Counted from the stretch's first letter, positions 22,591-33,590 are shown. The stretch: DNA of 64,000 nucleotides from Budorcas taxicolor (GCF_023091745.1 NC_068910.1:42147272-42211271); one strand, 5' to 3'. Notes: generated by a model not told the origin, from the sequence alone. Numbers and translations are program-made.

Positions 22591-24192
22591 GGAGCTACTG
22601 TGTGCTGGGAAATGAGTCTATGAAAAGGAATTACAGATAGTTTTTGCCCTCAGAGGTTTGTGACCTAACAGAAGACTACTAATGCCAGGATGGTAACCCC
22701 TACCACAAGTCACCATAGCTTTCTACTTGCCCACGGCAGACATCATTAATTGATCCTAGTCTTCCATTGAATCTTGACTTGGTCATATTGCACTTAGTCA
22801 CATAGAAACCACCCACCAATTGCTTCAAGTTGACATTGGATGTGATTTTCCAGTCTTTATCCAGTGGAAATACATTTAAAACTATTTCTCTTTACTGCAT
22901 CTAGATCTGGCCTATGATAGAGGCAAAAGAGGATACTGATATTATGTGCAATTCACAACATTAGAGATTCAAAATTCTCTGCAAATAGACATAAGCCTAG
23001 GAAACAGATATACTACAACAATCAAGCAGCCAAGAAGGTTGCTTTCACTCGCATAAGTTTCTCAGGGAAGACAAGCCTTCTACCTTATCCATATCATGTC
23101 ACAACACCCTTTAAATCTCTATAGCTCATGTAAGCTGGTTGAATTTTCTCCTTTCAGCAGTTAAAAATGAACAGATATTAAAAAAAATAAGGAAGGAACT
23201 GAAACTAAGGTTGAAATAAGGATATGATACAACTATATTTGATGTCGGGGGGTAGAAATCTACCTTAGTGAACCTATTATAAGCCACCTTCCACCAGTTA
23301 ATTGAAAATGAGTTAACGTGCAGGTGGGCTGAACTAAAATTAGCATAAAAGAAAATCGCTTTTCTCTTTATATAATTTGCATGCCTTTGTAATCAGCAAA
23401 ATGACAGATCGGACAAGAGACCTACCCACTGTGATGCAATCTTTAATCTCTGTCACATATTAATCATTCCCTTGTAATATAATAAAGTTGCTTCTGTCAC
23501 GATGGCATTGAATGTAAATAGTTCAAATTACTGGTAATTCTCAACTGTTTTGCACAAAGAACAGTGAGGTATGATCCATGGGCTTTGGAAGGAAACAAAA
23601 TAATAAAAGAAGGTAACTGAATTTTATCTGTTGGATGAAACTTTTCTGGAATCTTTCCAGGTTCTGTGTTGATTTTTCTTGGATTACTTCTAAAAACTGA
23701 AGCAACAAAGAGGAAGACCCTTGGGAGCAAAACATCCTTCAGTTTATAAGGTTCAGGATGATTTTAATAGGCTGAAAGTGAGTACGCTACTTGCACTGCT
23801 AATTTCCCACAGGCATTTTCCAAGTTTTTACCCATTACAGTGTCAGGCCTTTGAATAAAAAGATTCTGTTTGAACCAAATACCGTTGTTGCTCTTGTGGC
23901 ACATGAGAGAGAAGCAAAAATATCTCCAGCGGCGAAAGGAAGCGCAGGACATGAAACCAATGTCACACCTGCCTAACATTGTGATGTGCTTTCCTCCAAG
24001 GTGCCCCTCAAATTCCACCAGCACTTAAACCTTGCAGTGTTTTCAGAAAATAAATGATCATTACCCTTTGCATGCTTCTTGAAAGGCTGTTCTCCAAAGG
24101 GAGATGATTCCTGGGACTCTAGAGAAAAGCTGTCATCCAGGTTGGAAGGCTTAGAAGAGGTGACAAAAGCAAAGTGCACCACTCTTTCACCA
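22591..24192. other. Unassigned DNA, in part AT-rich and repeat-poor
   Basis: About 22610-22700 has a weak L2-like phrase ('gccctcagaggtttgtgacc'). The block at about 23290-23520 is AT-rich with an ATTTGCAT octamer at 23387-23394 and no sign of interspersed repeats. Minus-strand frames of up to 86 codons at 23497-24206 show no domain. Confidence 0.5.
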
Positions 24193-24286
24193 GTGACAGA
24201 CGTCACTAATCAATCTCAACGCTTTTTCACACTGAGCTTAGTGGCAGACATCACTAATCAATCTCAGTGCTCTTTCCCATGAGCCC
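24193..24286. repeat. 48-bp direct tandem duplication
   Basis: Two adjacent copies (24193-24240 and 24241-24286) share 'cactaatcaatctca' in full and align along nearly their whole length with scattered changes. Confidence 0.85.
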
Positions 24287-24763
24287 CTGCTTAACCTTCT
24301 GATGGAGGCCTCTGGACAGCCATTAACAATGAAATGAAGTTGAAATAGGAAGTGAAAAACATTTGCCAATTTTTTTTTTCCTCTTAAGTTTTAACTGCTA
24401 GCTAGAGACAATGATACCCCTGCTATTCTGTCTGAACCATTTATTCACTGGGAAAGGTAGAGCATGACCTTCTCAATTACAAGGAAATCAAAAGGAAAAG
24501 AAAACATTAGATGAGATTCCATAAACAGCCCCTTTTCTGAGCTCCTACTTGCCCCCATCTTCTCTATAAGAAATAATAAAATCAATTATAGAAATTAAAG
24601 GCAAGTACTCTGAATTGTGCTACCAATGTCTAAGAATTAAGATATTCCATAAGATTTTTTTTTTAACCTCTGCTTATTTTCTCCCTTATTTAGTCTTGTA
24701 ACTCTGTTCCAGTAGTAACAGTAAATGTGGAACTCTAATTTCCACAGTTTAAAACATCTACAG
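24287..24763. other. Unassigned non-coding DNA
   Basis: No recognised gene. A T-run lies at about 24655-24664. The last 13 bases are the left TSD copy of the CHR SINE that follows. Confidence 0.5.
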
Positions 24764-26030
24764 GGAAATTCCCTGGTAGTTCAGTGGTTAAAATTCCATT
24801 TACCCAAAGCAGGGGACATCAGGTTTGATCCTTGCCCAGGGAACTAGATCTCACATACCTCAACTAAGAGTTTGCATGCCACAATTAAGGATAACATATG
24901 CTGCAACATATTGACTAGCCAAAGCCTATGACTGTGTGGATCACAACAAACTGTGGAAAATTCTTAAAGAGGTGGGAATGTCATACCACCTGACCTGCCT
25001 CCTGAGGAATCTGTATGCAGGTCAAGAAGCAAAAGTTAGAACTGGACATAGAACAACACACTGGTTCCAAATTGGGAAAGGAGTACATTGTCAAGGTTGT
25101 ATATTGTCACCTTGCTTATTTAACTTATATGCAGAGTACATCATGAGAAATGCTGGACTGGATGAAGCACAAGCTGGAATCAAAATTGCTAGGAGAAATA
25201 TCAATACATCAGATATGCAGATGACACCACACTTATGGCAGAAAGCAAAAAAAGAATTAAAGAACCTCTTGATGAAAGTGAAAGAGGAGAGTGAAAACAT
25301 TGGCTTAAAACTCAACATTCAGAAAATGAAGATCATGGCATCTGGTACCATCCCTTCATGGCAAATAGATGGGGAAACAGTGGAAACAGTGAGACGCTTC
25401 ATTTTGGGGGCTCCAAAATCACTGCAGATCATGACTGCGGCCATGAAATTAAAAGATGCTTGCTCTTTGGAAGTAAAGTTATGACCAACCTAGATGGCAT
25501 ATTAAAAAACAGAGACATTACTTTGCCAACAAAGGTCCATGTAGTCAAAGCTATGGTTTTTTCAGTAGTCATGTATGGATATGAGAGTTGGAATATAAAG
25601 AAAGCTGAGCGCTAAAGAATTGATCCTTTTGAACTGTGGTATTGGAGAACACTCTTGAGAGTCTCTTGGACTGCAAGGAGATCCAACCAGTCCATCCTAA
25701 AGGAAATCAGTCCTGAATATTCATTGGAAGGACTGATGCTGAAGCTCCAATACTTTGGCCATCTGATGCAAAGAACTGACTCACTAAATAATACCCTGAT
25801 GCTGGGAAAGATTGAAGGCGGGAGGAGAAGGAGATGACACAGGATGAGATGGTTGGATGGTATCACCTACTCAATGGACATGAGTTTGAGTAAACTCTGG
25901 GAGTTGGTCATGGACTAGGAAGCCTGGCATGCTGCAGTCCATGGGGTTGCAAAAAGTCAGACACAACTGAGTGACTGAACTGAACTGATGCTGTAACTAA
26001 GACCCAGTGCAGCCAAATAAATATTTTTTT
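24764..26030 (+). mobile_element. CHR-type SINE split by a BovB insertion
   Basis: Sense tRNA-derived Cetartiodactyla SINE. The left part (24764-24907) has 'gaaattccctggtagttcag' and 'aagagtttgcatgccac'; the right part (25989-26030) has 'gtaactaagacccagtgc' and 'agccaaataaata'. The outer TSD is AAAACATCTACAG (24751-24763) against AAAATCTACAG at about 26031-26041. The BovB sits between the two parts, so the SINE is the older insertion. Confidence 0.93.
24908..25988 (+). mobile_element. 5'-truncated BovB LINE, RT to 3' end
   Basis: Sense BovB starting within the RT domain (AYDCVDH just after the start) and running to the tail. An open frame at 24936-25484 covers RT motifs including CILSPCLFNLY. 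The YADD catalytic codons ('tatgcagatgac', 25214-25225) are present, but a one-base loss just upstream (about 25206) puts them out of frame. A second frame (25358-25615) covers the C-terminal region. TSD: ATGCTGCAAC (left, in the CHR SINE) against ATGCTGTAAC (right). Confidence 0.96.
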
Positions 26031-26041
26031 AAAATCTACAG

Positions 26042-26487
26042 TTTGTTCCAACTCCTCATTAAAAATATTTACATTATTTCTAGATTTAAGTAGTGAATCT
26101 CTGAGTGACATATAAATGGCATCATGGCAAGGGACTCAGATTCTACACCACATTTTTCTTTAAAATAAGGAAACAAAGGAAGACAAAAGCCAAAGAGGGG
26201 GGCAAACCAGAAATCCAAATAAGTTATCTAAGTCATTTATATCTTTGAGTGTCAGCTTAGCCTTGAGGAAAAAGCACAGTCTATTATATCATCTCACAAA
26301 TCCAAATCCAAGAATGCTCAATTATCCCTGCAGGGCCCACATAATGAGATATGACCCACATCTCATAGCAGCCCCATGTCTTATCCATTCAAATGCCTAA
26401 ACAAAGAAAGAATGAGATACATGTTGGTTTTTTCCTTTTTGTCATGTAGTCACCAGTAGCCCAAAGGGCCATACAACTGAGATTGTG
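26042..26487. other. Unassigned non-coding DNA
   Basis: No recognised gene or repeat. Confidence 0.5.
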
Positions 26488-26700
26488 CCTGTATGCTAAG
26501 TCACTTCAGTCATGTCTGATTCTTTGCAACCCTGTGGACTGTGGCCTGCCAAGCTCCTCTGTCCAAGAGGATTCTCCAGGCAAGAATACTAGAGTGGGTT
26601 GCTGTGCCCTCCTCCTGGCACAGAAACTCACTTCAGTATTCTTAAGGAAGAGGAAGATCCCATCCTCCTGGGATCTTCTTGACCCAGGGATAGATTATGA
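26488..26700 (-). mobile_element. Bov-tA SINE, internally rearranged
   Basis: Complement of Bov-tA at 26488-26615 ('gtatgctaagtcacttcag' to 'gggttgctgtgccctcctcc'), then about 50 bp of foreign or duplicated sequence, then 'gggatcttcttgacccaggg' resuming the SINE. The tRNA-like head is lost. Confidence 0.88.
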
Positions 26701-27265
26701 CCAAATGGATCAGTAAATTCCCTTTGCTTTGGGGAGAGAGGCTGGAGTATTTCCTCCTCTGCAACAATTTCATTCTGGAACCTACAGTTGCATCACCGAT
26801 AATCACTGTTCATCATCCACCCTCTCTGATCTTCCAAGTCCCTGCTAGTGTATACCACACAACTTAGGATTTCACCTCTATTTTGATGTCTCTGATTGAG
26901 TCACTTGAATACATTGTTCCCATCTAGACTCTAGAGTTTTTCATGATGCAAATGTCTGTACTTATGTGTATCCCACAGTTTGTTGATACTGTGTATTTCA
27001 CTTGCTAGGTTTATGTTATTTCCTGATTTGATTAAGATTACTTGCTACTGCTAATAAGTATGTGATTTAGTTAATTATGCCTTGATCAACCTAATTTTGC
27101 CAAAGTACTAACATTTCTTTAAATTTTGTTCTAAATTGATGGCGGCTTTAAAGGGAGCATCGCGATAGCACTATCTTCATTTAAAATATCTAAATGAAAA
27201 TACTGAATGATTTTTTCTTATTTTAATCACTGAGAATTTTAAAACTATGATAACCTAGAGAAGGT
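26701..27265. other. Unassigned non-coding DNA
   Basis: No gene. A faint L2-like phrase lies near 26905-26940, too weak to call. Confidence 0.5.
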
Positions 27266-27398
27266 GTTTGAAGACCCACTGGAGAAAGGAATAGCATGCA
27301 CTCAAGCATTCTTGCCTGGAGAACCCCATGGACAGAGGAGCCTGGCAGACTATAGTCCACGGGGTCACAAAGAGGTGGGCACAACTGAGGGACAGGTG
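27266..27398 (+). mobile_element. Bov-tA SINE fragment
   Basis: Sense Bov-tA 3' part: 'attcttgcctggagaacccc' through 'atagtccacggggtcaca' to 'gggcacaactgaggg'. No head. Confidence 0.9.
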
Positions 27399-28517
27399 AG
27401 TGATCAAAAGCAAAGTCAAGATAGTCCAGCAAAAATAATGTATAGCAGACTGACCCAGCGAACAAAGGATACCAAAAGTTATATCTGGCAGAACAAACCT
27501 AATTGAAGCACAAACTGGAAAACAAAATTAAAGCAAGGTGCCAATTGGGGAATAAAGCAATGAAAATAAAACTAACAAATATTTTGAGAGAAAAGGAGAG
27601 AAAGAAAGAAAGAATAGATATGCAGAGTTAAACAGAGGTAAATAAAGACAATTTATTATACATTAAAGATTAACTGCAAGGGAAAAGAACAGTAGGAAAA
27701 GCAAACAAAGGAATAAATGTAGAAAAATAATAGTTTTTAAAAATTAAAATTAAAAAAAGAGAAAAAAAAAAGAGGAAAAATCCACAGAACTGCAAAAGCC
27801 CAACACAGAGGCAGAGGTTTATGACAACAATAAAAAATGTGATTGAGAAAAAAGAAAAAAAAAGCTCAAAAGCTTAAATGGATTTCTTAGTGCCAATAAA
27901 ATCGACATCTACAACAGAGGTGGGAAAAAGGGAAAAAAAAGAAAAAAGTCCAAAAGAATCTATAGATCAAGTCAAAACACAAGAATAATAAATGTTTTTC
28001 TTGAGTCACTGCTGTCAGAATCCTTTCCCACACTGGGAGTCGCAGTCCACCTCACCTCCCTGGGATGCCCTCCAACACTGTGCTAATCTCTGGACCTGCT
28101 GTGGGGACAGCTCAGATTCTAATCTGGTCCTACTCCTGTGTGTTCTTGCTTCCAATGTCCACAGCTATCAGAGCTAGTGCATTGTGGGAGCTCTCAATGA
28201 CCTTTTATATATTCCATCAACGCAGTCTGTTTAGTTGATCATGTGGATTTAATCTGTAGCTTGTACAGCTGGTGGGAAGGTTTGGGGTCTTCTTCCTTAG
28301 CCACACTGCCCACTGGGTTTCAATTGTGGTTTTATTTTCACCTCTGCATGTGGGTCATCCACTGGGGTTTGCTTCTGAGGCTGCCCTGGAGGGCTTGGGT
28401 TTGCCCCTGTGAGGGCCAGGTGTGGAGGTGGTACAGCTGCTTGGGTTGCAGGGGTTCTGGCAGCACCAGGTACTCAGGGGAGTTGGTGACTAGGGCAGCA
28501 GGAAATGCAGTGCTCTA
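27399..28517. other. Unassigned mosaic: A-rich left half, GC-rich right half
   Basis: 27400-27990 is strongly A-rich on the plus strand, with many A-runs and (GAAA)n. 27990-28517 turns GC-richer and pyrimidine-balanced, with phrases such as 'ggaggtggtacagctgcttg'. Composition and flanking Bov-tA-like pieces suggest a ruminant-specific retroelement, but no family could be assigned and no gag, pol or LTR ends were found. Confidence 0.4.
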
Positions 28518-28650
28518 GAAGGGTATGGCAACCAGTATTGGCCAATACACTCCAGTATTCTGGCCTGAAGAATCCCCTCTCTGACAGAGAAGCCTGGCAG
28601 GCCACAATCTACAAGGTTGCAAAGAGTTGGACATGACCGAAGTGACCCTG
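28518..28650 (+). mobile_element. Bov-tA-like SINE piece
   Basis: Sense Bov-tA body: 'ggtatggcaaccagtattgg', 'actccagtattctggcctg', 'aagcctggcaggccac' and 'gcaaagagttggacatgacc'. About 13 bases ('tattggccaatac') are inserted relative to the usual 'cccactccag' junction. Confidence 0.87.
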
Positions 28651-28910
28651 TGTGCATAGATGCAAGACATTTTTTTGCCTGTGGCAGGTCTGTCTCAGTG
28701 AGAGCTGAGCATGAAGGTGGCGCTGGTGCTTGGCTTGCAGGGACCCTGGAGGTACCAAGTATGCCGGGATACGGACTGCCTCCTCCTCAGGAGTTAAGGC
28801 CCTATCAGAGTTTTTCCGAGCCTCTTGTAGCTGGCGATCAGAAGGCCTCTATGGCCAGTCTTTCTCCGTAGCTCCACCCATTCAGGCACTTAAGAGGGCT
28901 CCCTTCAATA
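28651..28910. other. Unassigned GC-rich continuation of the mosaic
   Basis: Similar in style to the stretch left of the Bov-tA piece ('gcttggcttgcagggacc' recalls 'gcttgggttgcaggggttc' at about 28438), so the two sides may belong to one element. Confidence 0.4.
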
Positions 28911-29784
28911 CCTTTGTTTTTATGTTTTTGTCCCCTGGCCTCTTTCCCCTCTTTTCTGATAATAAAATATTCAGTGGTTTAGGTGAAAATAACTGTTTCT
29001 CACCACTGGTCACAGAGATTAAAATGACATTTCTAACCATTATATCCCCCAGTTCCAAATACTCTATTCATTATTCACTTGTGAATGACCAAAATCTCAA
29101 CTAAAAGCAGTCAAAACAAACAAACAAACATTTACTGACTTGAAAAGCTGAGAGTTCAAGGAAGTGTCCAGGGTCAGCTTTGGCTGAATCTGGGTGCTCA
29201 GAAGACTCCTTTCTCTGCCTGTCTTCCTGCTGAAACATGCACCATGAATCCAGAGGTACCAGTGAGAAGGCCAGGCCCTTAGGGCTCCCAGGCATGATCT
29301 TTCCTGATACATGGTTTCTGTCGGCCTGAGACTGATGGACAAGACCTACCAAAAAGGCTGAGAGAGCTCAGAGAAGGAAAACAAGCTCCAGGAGTATTCT
29401 AGGCCCCAAGCTCTTATTTGTAAACTTGAAGGGAAACAAGACAAACAACAAACCCTTAAATGTGAGATGACAGGCATATTTACAAAACAAGTCATAAGCA
29501 AAACAGAAGCCTTATTTATTGAAGAAAAAGGTGGTTGTCTTAGGAGTAGCTATGATAAAATTCTCATCTTCTGCTAAACCTTCCTGATCAACTGGGCAGT
29601 GGGGTTATATCTGGCAAATGGCCAAATGCCTGTGATACCATACTTTTCTTTCTTAATGTCTGGGTTTTATTGTTCAAACTTGTTGGGAAGGGGTAAATCT
29701 TCCCCTGTATAATTAGCAAGCTGTCAATATGTGAGTTGAGAGTACTTACACAAACTTCAAGTAACTAAATATCAAGACATTACG
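28911..29784. other. Unassigned non-coding DNA
   Basis: Contains a short (CAAA)n run at about 29116-29131. No gene or repeat is recognised. Confidence 0.5.
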
Positions 29785-29912
29785 GAGGGACTTCCCTGGC
29801 AGTCCAGTGATTAACACACCTTGCTTCCACTGCAGGGTTCATGGGTTTGGGGGAACTATGATCCTACATGCTTCATGATGTGACCAGAAACAAGTAAATA
29901 AAACAAATTTAA
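29785..29912 (+). mobile_element. CHR-type SINE
   Basis: Sense: 'gggacttccctggcagtcc' head, then 'atgatcctacatgcttcatg' and 'aagtaaataaaac' tail. Imperfect flanking repeats (ACATTACGGA before, ACATTTATGGA after) may be the TSD. Confidence 0.85.
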
Positions 29913-29914
29913 AA

Positions 29915-30300
29915 ACACATTTATGGAATGCCTACTGAGTGCCAGGTAATATAGGCAGTAGGAAACCAATTGGAGAAGGCAATGGCACCCCACTCTAGTA
30001 CTCTTGCCTGGAAAATCCCATGGATGGAGGAGCCTGGTAGGCTACAGTCCATGGAGTCACTAAGAGTCAGACACGACTGAGCGACTTCACTTTCACTTTT
30101 CACTTTCATGCATTGGAGAAGGAAATGGCAACCCACTCCAGTGTTCTTGCCTGGAGAATCCCAGGGACGGGGGCACCTGGTGGGCTGCCGTCTCTGGGGT
30201 TGCACAGAGTCAGACATGACTGAAGCGACTTAGCAGCAGCAGCAGCAGCAGGAAACCAATGGTGGACAAGGTGGATAAGATGGGAAAAATTCTATATCCT
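29915..30300 (-). mobile_element. L2 LINE 3' end, split by BOV-A2
   Basis: The L2 3' end in complement: 'aatgcctactgagtgccagg' at the left of the SINE, and 'gtggacaaggtggataagatg' at the right. The parts rejoin when the BOV-A2 and one TSD copy are removed. Confidence 0.78.
29971..30249 (+). mobile_element. BOV-A2 SINE, full length, with TSD
   Basis: A complete dimeric BOV-A2 in sense: monomer 1 begins 'tggagaaggcaatggcaccc'; the linker is 'tcactttcacttttcac'; monomer 2 ends 'cgacttagcagcag' followed by (CAG)n. An exact 11-bp TSD, AGGAAACCAAT, lies at 29960-29970 and 30250-30260. The intact structure points to a recent insertion. Confidence 0.98.
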
Positions 30301-30349
30301 GAAAAGCATATAGTGATTCTGATTTAAATGAAAGTTTAAAATCCTCTAG

Positions 30350-30530
30350 GTACTTCTCTGTTGGTCCAGTGGCTAAGACCCCCTGTTTCCAATGGAGGAG
30401 GCCTAGGTTCAGTCCGCGGTCAGGGAACTAGATCCCACATGCTGCAACTAAGAGTTTGCATGCCACAACTAAATCCCGCTCAAGCCTCAACTAAGACTTG
30501 GCACAGCCAAATAAATAAAAACAAATATAT
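30350..30530 (+). mobile_element. CHR-type SINE
   Basis: Sense: 'tacttctctgttggtccagt', 'cagggaactagatcccac', 'ctaagagtttgcatgccac' and 'gcacagccaaataaataaa'. Imperfect TSD: TTTAAAATCCTCTA before and TTTAAAACCTCTAT after. Confidence 0.94.
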
Positions 30531-30601
30531 ATTTAAAACCTCTATGTCCAGTAAGAGGGTACTGAGAAAGCAAAAACTAAGGTCACCAGAACCTTTTTCT
30601 T

Positions 30602-32268
30602 AATGGAGGCATAGTTGGTCACAGTACTATGTTTCAGGTATCAGTTCAGTTCAGTCGCTCAGTCGTGTCCGACTCTCTGTGACCCCATGAATCGCAGCAC
30701 GCCAGGCCTCCCTGTCCATCACCAACTCCCAGAGTTCACTCAAACTCATGTTCATCGAGTCGGTGATGCCATTCAGCCATCTCATCCTCTGTCGTCCCCT
30801 TCTCCTCCTGCCCCCAATCCCTCCCAGCATCAGAGTCTCTTCCAATGAGTCAACTCTTCGCATGAGGTAACCAAAGTATTGGAGTTTCAGCTTTAGCATC
30901 AGTCCTTCCAAAGAACACCCAGGACTGATCTCCTTTAGAATGGACTGGTTGGATCTCCTTGCAGTCCAAGGGACTCTCAAGAGTCTCCTCCAACACCACA
31001 GTTCAAATGCATCAATTCTTCAGTGCTCAGCTTTCTTCACAGTCCAACTCTCACATCCATACATGACCACTGGAAAAACCATAGCCTTGACTAGACAGAC
31101 ATTTGTTGGCAAAGTAATATCTCTGCTTTTCAATATGCTATCTAGGTTGGTCATAACTTTCCTTCCAAGGAGTAAGCGTCTTTTAATTTCATGGCTGCAG
31201 TCACCATCTGCAATGATTTTGGAGGCCCCCAAAAATAAAGTCTGACACTGTTTCCACTGTTTCCCCATCTATTTCCCATGAAGTGATGGGACCAGATGCC
31301 ATGATCTTCATTTTGTGAATGTTGAGCTTTAAGCCAACCTTTTCACTCTCCTCTTTCACTTTCATCAAGAGGCTTTTTAGTTCCTCTTCACTTTCTACCA
31401 TAAGGGTGGTGTCCTCTGCATATCTGAGGTTATTGATATTTCTCCTGGCAATCTTGATTCCAGCTTGTGCTTCTTCCAGCCCAGCCTTTCTCATGATGCA
31501 CTCTGCATAGAAGTTAAATAAGCAGGGTGACAATATACAGCCTTGACGTACTCCTTTCCCTATTTGGAATGAATCTGTTGTTCCATGTCCAGTTCTAACT
31601 GTTGCTTCCTGACCTGCATATAGGTTTCACAAGAGGCAGGTTAGGTGGTCTGGTATTCCCATCTCTGTAAGAATTTGCCACAGTTTATTATGATCCACAT
31701 AGTCAAAGGCTTTGGCATAGTCAATAAAGCAGAAATTGATGTTATACAACATAAGAATTCATACTTTTTTAAAGATATATTGGCTATATTCCTAAGCTGC
31801 ACAATATATTCTTGTAGCTTATTTATTTCTTACATTGTAGTCTATGCCTCTTAATATCCTCCCCTAACTTGTCCAACTTTTCTGCTTCTTGTTGGTAACC
31901 CCTAGTTTGTTTCCTATATCTGTGAGTCTTATTTCCTTTTTGTTATATTCCTTAGTTTGTTTTATCTTTTAGATTTCATAGAGAAGTGATATTATATAGT
32001 ATTTGTCTTTCTCTAACTTATTTCACTTAGCATAATACCCTACAAGTCCACTCACATTGCTGCAAATAAAATCATTTCATTCTTTTTTCTGGTGAATGGT
32101 GTTCCATTGTGTATCGGTGCCACATTTTTATTCATTCAGCTGTTCATGGACACTGAATATTGCTTCTATATCCTGGCAACTGTAAATAATGCTACTATGA
32201 ACATTGAGGTGCATGCATCTTTTCAAACTAGTGTTTTCATTTTTCTGGATAAATATAGACAGTCATCA
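30602..32268 (-). mobile_element. L1 LINE 3' end, split by BovB
   Basis: L1 in complement. A short left piece (30602-30638, ending 'ctatgtttcagg') and a long right piece (31735-32268) flank a BovB. The right piece has 'ttatacaacataagaattc', 'gctgcacaatatattcttg', 'tatttcacttagcataatac', 'gtaaataatgctactatgaac' and 'cattgaggtgcatgcatc', covering the 3' UTR and the end of ORF2. Confidence 0.92.
30639..31738 (-). mobile_element. 5'-truncated BovB LINE, RT to 3' end, nested in L1
   Basis: BovB in complement: the tail at the left ('cagttcagttcagtcgctc'), the RT region at the right ('caaaggctttggcatagtc'). Open frames cover the RT C-terminal half (31201-31533) and the 3' region (31020-31268, 30651-30980). 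In the first of these the catalytic motif reads YAED at residues 38-41, instead of the YADD typical of BovB, so it would be inactive even without truncation. This is the least decayed BovB in the window. Confidence 0.97.
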
Positions 32269-32695
32269 AATCTTATCAGGGGTCATCAAGGAAGGCATCC
32301 CAGAAGAAGCAATAGTTGTAACGATGGCTGGAAGTTAGCCAGCAGAAATAAAGTACAGTAAGGGCGAGTAGAGGGACCCAGAGAGGAAAAGCAGTATATA
32401 CCAGGTTCAGTGGCAAGACTGCTTGTCTCTGTTGAAGAACTGAGGAAGTACAACAGGGGTCTCAAAGGTGATTGGGGGGAGTGACAAGAATTGGGGTGGG
32501 AGAGGAGTCTGGGGGCTCTGAGGGATTTTCAAAATCACAATAAGAACTTTAGACTTTATCCCAACACTGTTGGGATGATATTGGTAGGGTTTAAGCAATG
32601 GAGCAGCATTTTCAGATTACATCTTTCAAAGATCACCTTATTACTACGTGGGAAGTAGATCAGAGAAAGGCAGTGGTGGAGGAAGGTCAGTTATA
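32269..32695 (-). mobile_element. L2 LINE fragment
   Basis: L2 3' region in complement: 'caaggaaggcatcccagaag', 'ttagactttatcccaacac', 'gggtttaagcaatggagc' and 'ttcaaagatcaccttatt' are in the right order. The plus-strand text directly continues from L1. Confidence 0.78.
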
Positions 32696-33387
32696 CCACA
32701 CAATAAAGCAAATTGAAATGCATGCTGAAAGCATGTAATTTCTGCAAATATTGTCTTCAAATATAATGCAATTTGTCACTTGTTATGTACCCTTATTTTG
32801 TTTTAGAACTTTTAAAATATCCTCAATTATTGCCTATGCGTAATCTCATTACCTGAGTAACAAACAATAGGCACTTTCTCCTCAAAAATAGAACTGGATT
32901 TCTTTTCAGGATGGTGGTGTGATAAACCCCAAATACAGCATCATTACTAGTCTAGGCTAACTAAGACAATTCTTATTTCTGATGTGTAATTGGCCCTAGA
33001 AGTAGGAATGAAATCTGGCCCAATTCTGGCAACTGAAAGTGAAGTGGAACCTTTAGGGAGAGGATCCTGGGAAGCTTTTTCTTCCCTTAAAAAGAAACTA
33101 GAGGCAGCTTGTACTGCCTCTCTGTATGTAGCCTTGGTCCCTGGAAGTACAGAAGCCATGCTGCAACGCCACTAGGGAAAAAGGCAGAACAAAAGCTGAC
33201 ATGCAAAGAACAGCTGAAGGATGGCTGCTGAGGGTACAAAGACAGGAATAATGTGAGTCCCTGAAAGCACCAACTTTCAAATGCTAGTACTTCTGTTATA
33301 TTAATATAAGTAAATTAAACTCCTATTTGGTTAAGCCGCTATTTTTGTTACTTGCAGCAAAATGTATTCTTAAATGATATAATAACC
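32696..33387. other. Unassigned non-coding DNA
   Basis: No recognised gene. Overlapping frames of 60-70 codons at 32947-33280 have no domain. Confidence 0.45.
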
Positions 33388-33590
33388 CTACTCTGGTAGC
33401 CCAGCTGGTAAAGAATCTGCCTGCAATGTGGGAGACCTGGGTTTGATCCCTGGGTCGGGAAGATCCCCTGGGGAAGGGAATGGCAACCTGGAGAATTCTG
33501 GGCTGGAGAACTACATGGACTGGATAGCCCATGAGGTTGCCAAGAGTTGGACACGACTGAGTGACTTTCACTCACTCACTCAACCCTCAA
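33388..33590 (+). mobile_element. Bov-tA SINE
   Basis: Sense Bov-tA with 'agcccagctggtaaagaatc' head and 'gatccctgggtcgggaagat'; about 20 bp of the 'cccactccagtattcttg' region is replaced. The tail runs into (CACT)n. Confidence 0.94.

Noticed and set aside
24936..25484. 182-codon frame with reverse-transcriptase motifs as a gene or retron
   Set aside because: It is the RT part of a 5'-truncated BovB with its own TSD, frameshifted at the catalytic motif.
31201..31533. Second RT-like frame on the minus strand
   Set aside because: It is a BovB fragment nested in L1, truncated and with an altered catalytic residue.
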